Origin: Kudoa neothunni | Lineage: Eukaryota > Cnidaria | Assembly: GCA_964304625.1 (NCBI GenBank) | Contig: OZ199838.1 | Span: 8,990,001 to 9,054,000 of the forward strand | Length of the DNA: 64,000 nt | Direction of reading: 5' to 3' | Shown: piece by piece, positions 62,175-64,000 of the stretch | Position numbering within the stretch: position 1 is the first letter of the stretch | Layout of the letters: each line of letters starts with the position of its first letter | Made by a program: the position numbers and the translations under genes | Notes under the pieces: model-generated | What the model was told of the DNA's origin: nothing | What the model saw: the letters and a program-made list of their open reading frames with translations, nothing else | Databases searched by the model: none

Positions 62175-63150
62175 TCAATCATCATCTCCACTTATTGGAG
62201 TCTCGTTTTCAGTGTTAGTAATATTTTCATGGTGATGAAACCAACTGTGACAGTCAAATTGAATATCACGAGATAACTATCGTGGTTATTTAATAATTTG
62301 TCTAATAAACGAAGATAATCTTCCACACTTCGTAGCTAACAGATATTTTTTATAATATTTGATATCTCAAAACCAATTTTATTAAAAGGTAAGATTGAGA
62401 TTGAAAAATTTTTCGTAATATTATATTAATTTTATAGAATCCACAACTGTAAAATGAGAATGTATAGAAGTTTTGAGAGAAAATAATAACCGGGAGACAG
62501 AACCCCTCTTTATTGGAATCTCCAAGCGTGAATCAAGCCTAAATTTAACAGATTAAATAGACTTTTTGAGCTTGTTGGATGACAGAATTACGGTGGATTA
62601 AAATGCTCTAATTTTTGTAGATATGGTCACACTTGTCAAGTATGAAGAATTTTAGTTTCTGTTTTGAACGTTTTGTTTGATTTCGTGCATGGGGCAAAAT
62701 TGGAGCACTCATCTAGCCGCCATACTATAAATAATCATAACCTGATTTTTAATTCATACCTTATGTAAACGAATATTTTTTACTGCCGATGTAGAGTTAG
62801 CCCTTTCAGCATAAGCTTGGACCTCACGAGCCCATCTTCTTTTATTTTGTATACATTCTGTTGTTAAACTTGTTATATTCTGTGTAGTTTTATTAGAAGT
62901 TTAACTACTTTTTAAAAAAATATTATCTATCAGTAATTGAAATCAAATAGGTTAGAATTTTGACAAAATTACGCAAAATATAAAGAGTTTATCCAGAAAA
63001 TAATAGGAAGATAGGGACGTGGAACCCAAGGTTATCCTCAAAAGTTTAAAATGAGTTTTAAAATTCAAGTTCTCCCAATTTTATACTAGTTAACTTATTT
63101 ATTTCGCATTTAATAAGTGTGGGGAATCTTTTCTCTCTTTTTGAGGACAT
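62175..63150 (-). CDS. Unrecognised multi-exon gene, second copy
   Basis: Same exons as 12,679-13,654, shifted by 49,496, including the ambiguous frame at the 3' end. That the ambiguity appears in both copies argues against a random read error at that spot, unless the copies share one consensus. Confidence 0.48.
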
Positions 63151-63725
63151 CTTTTTTCATTGCGATATTATTTATATCATGCTCTTTTATCAAATTTATG
63201 AAATTTTTTGCGATTCTACGTTAATTCTTCAATCCATTCGAATTTAATTAAGTTATTTAAAATATTTAAATCTTTTAAATTCAGTTCCACAATATATTTT
63301 TATTTTATTATTAACTCTTTTGCGACTAATGTCCCCATAGTATCCAAACAATTAATACGACTAAAAATATGTAACTATAGTTCTTCTACAGCATTTCTGC
63401 GAATATTTTTATTACTTTTAAGCCATATTTAAGTATGAATGCCATTTAATAAATTTTTATGTTCGATTTATCCATCATTTTTTTAATTTCTCATGTCGCA
63501 AAAAGTAACCGGCAAAAAAACATATATGAAATAGATATTTGTTTAAAAAATGTACATATTATAAATCACGACATTAAGTTTGTATATACAAATTTGGAGA
63601 GGATACATAATAAAAAATACGATGATAGTGGTTAGTCGTCACGTGGGTACTAGGGTGGACATTTGGCATTCGTGGATTCCAATATTTGAACTCGTAGATC
63701 AATATTTGGTTTTCAAAAGTTCTAA

Positions 63726-63838
63726 ATAGGGAAAAATTGTCACAGAAGTTATTATATTTCCTGACGATGATATTTCTGTTCCAGAAGAATATGTGGACGA
63801 CTTCGAAATTTGTAACTGACAACATTATGTTGAAACTA
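63726..63838 (+). pseudogene. piggyBac 5' fragment, second copy
   Basis: This is the acidic N-terminal piece (PDDDISVPEEYVDDFEI) as at 14,230-14,342, again broken by the Tigger left end. Confidence 0.55.
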
Positions 63839-64000
63839 CAGTCGTGTCTCGATATTTCGTAATAGTTTGGGACTGAGGAAAAATTACGCAATATCGAGTC
63901 ATCAACGTGCGCGTAATAACTTCTAATTTAACATTTCTTACAAAATAACTTATCTACTTTATAATTTTTTATTAATTTATTGATAATTTCGCGTAAGGCA
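63839..64000 (-). mobile_element. Tigger left end, second copy, cut by the window edge
   Basis: CAGTCGTGTCTCGATATTTC follows a TA, exactly as at 14,343. The duplicated block therefore includes this insertion and the nesting predates the duplication. Confidence 0.7.

Larger units (their letters stand above)
49494..64000 (+). repeat. Copy B of the direct duplication
   Basis: It repeats positions 1-14,504 in the same orientation, with five one-base homopolymer differences and one substitution found by eye. It runs to the end of the window, inside the Tigger element. Its genes and elements are listed below. Confidence 0.97.

Noticed and set aside
1-64000. CRISPR arrays, LTR or other virus-derived elements
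   Set aside because: I saw no regularly spaced short repeats, no long terminal repeats and no capsid, envelope, protease or integrase-type blocks in this window.

Overview
This window is AT-rich (very roughly 30% GC) eukaryotic, metazoan-type DNA. The evidence is spliced genes for typical animal proteins: ER membrane complex subunit EMC3, TTC19, an ASRGL1-type asparaginase, PLAA/Ufd3, SLC25 mitochondrial carriers and a multi-Kunitz inhibitor. Introns are mostly tiny (38-100 nt, GT-AG), and piggyBac, hAT and Tigger/pogo transposons are abundant. Divergent proteins with very short introns suggest a compact-intron invertebrate, perhaps a parasitic lineage such as a myxozoan or a mite. The sequence alone does not settle which.

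Layout. Positions 1-14,504 hold EMC3 (minus), a Kunitz-repeat gene (minus) with probable upstream Kunitz-like exons near 9.2-9.9 kb, two MITE-like insertions between them, a mitochondrial carrier (plus), an unrecognised multi-exon gene (minus), and the start of a piggyBac relic split by a Tigger insertion. This whole block returns almost base for base at 49,494-64,000, in the same orientation and 49,493-49,496 bp away. Positions 14.3-23 kb are a transposon graveyard: Tigger inside piggyBac, then a ZBED-type hAT element, then pogo-like ends. A second, paralogous carrier follows at 23.2-24.2 kb. A divergent pair lies at 25.3-26.7 kb: a small coiled-coil-like protein (minus) and the N-terminal WD40 part of PLAA (plus). 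PLAA stops just before a pogo-like end and a 200-N assembly gap.

Positions 27.2-37 kb are mostly non-coding, with a small putative secreted ORF and hAT/pogo remnants. ASRGL1 runs from 37.0 to 42.4 kb. Its third intron is 4.3 kb and packed with insertions, while its other introns are 39-46 nt. Unrecognised ORFs lie at 44.2-45.3 kb, and a complete seven-exon TTC19 gene lies at 47.8-49.0 kb, just before the second copy of the block.

The genes are ordinary housekeeping or secretory genes and do not form an operon-like system. Several act at mitochondria (two carriers, TTC19) or in protein quality control (EMC3, PLAA, ASRGL1). The two most notable features are the near-identical direct duplication with a 49.5-kb period, which is either a very recent tandem duplication or an assembly artefact, and the sharp contrast between tiny introns and transposon-filled ones.
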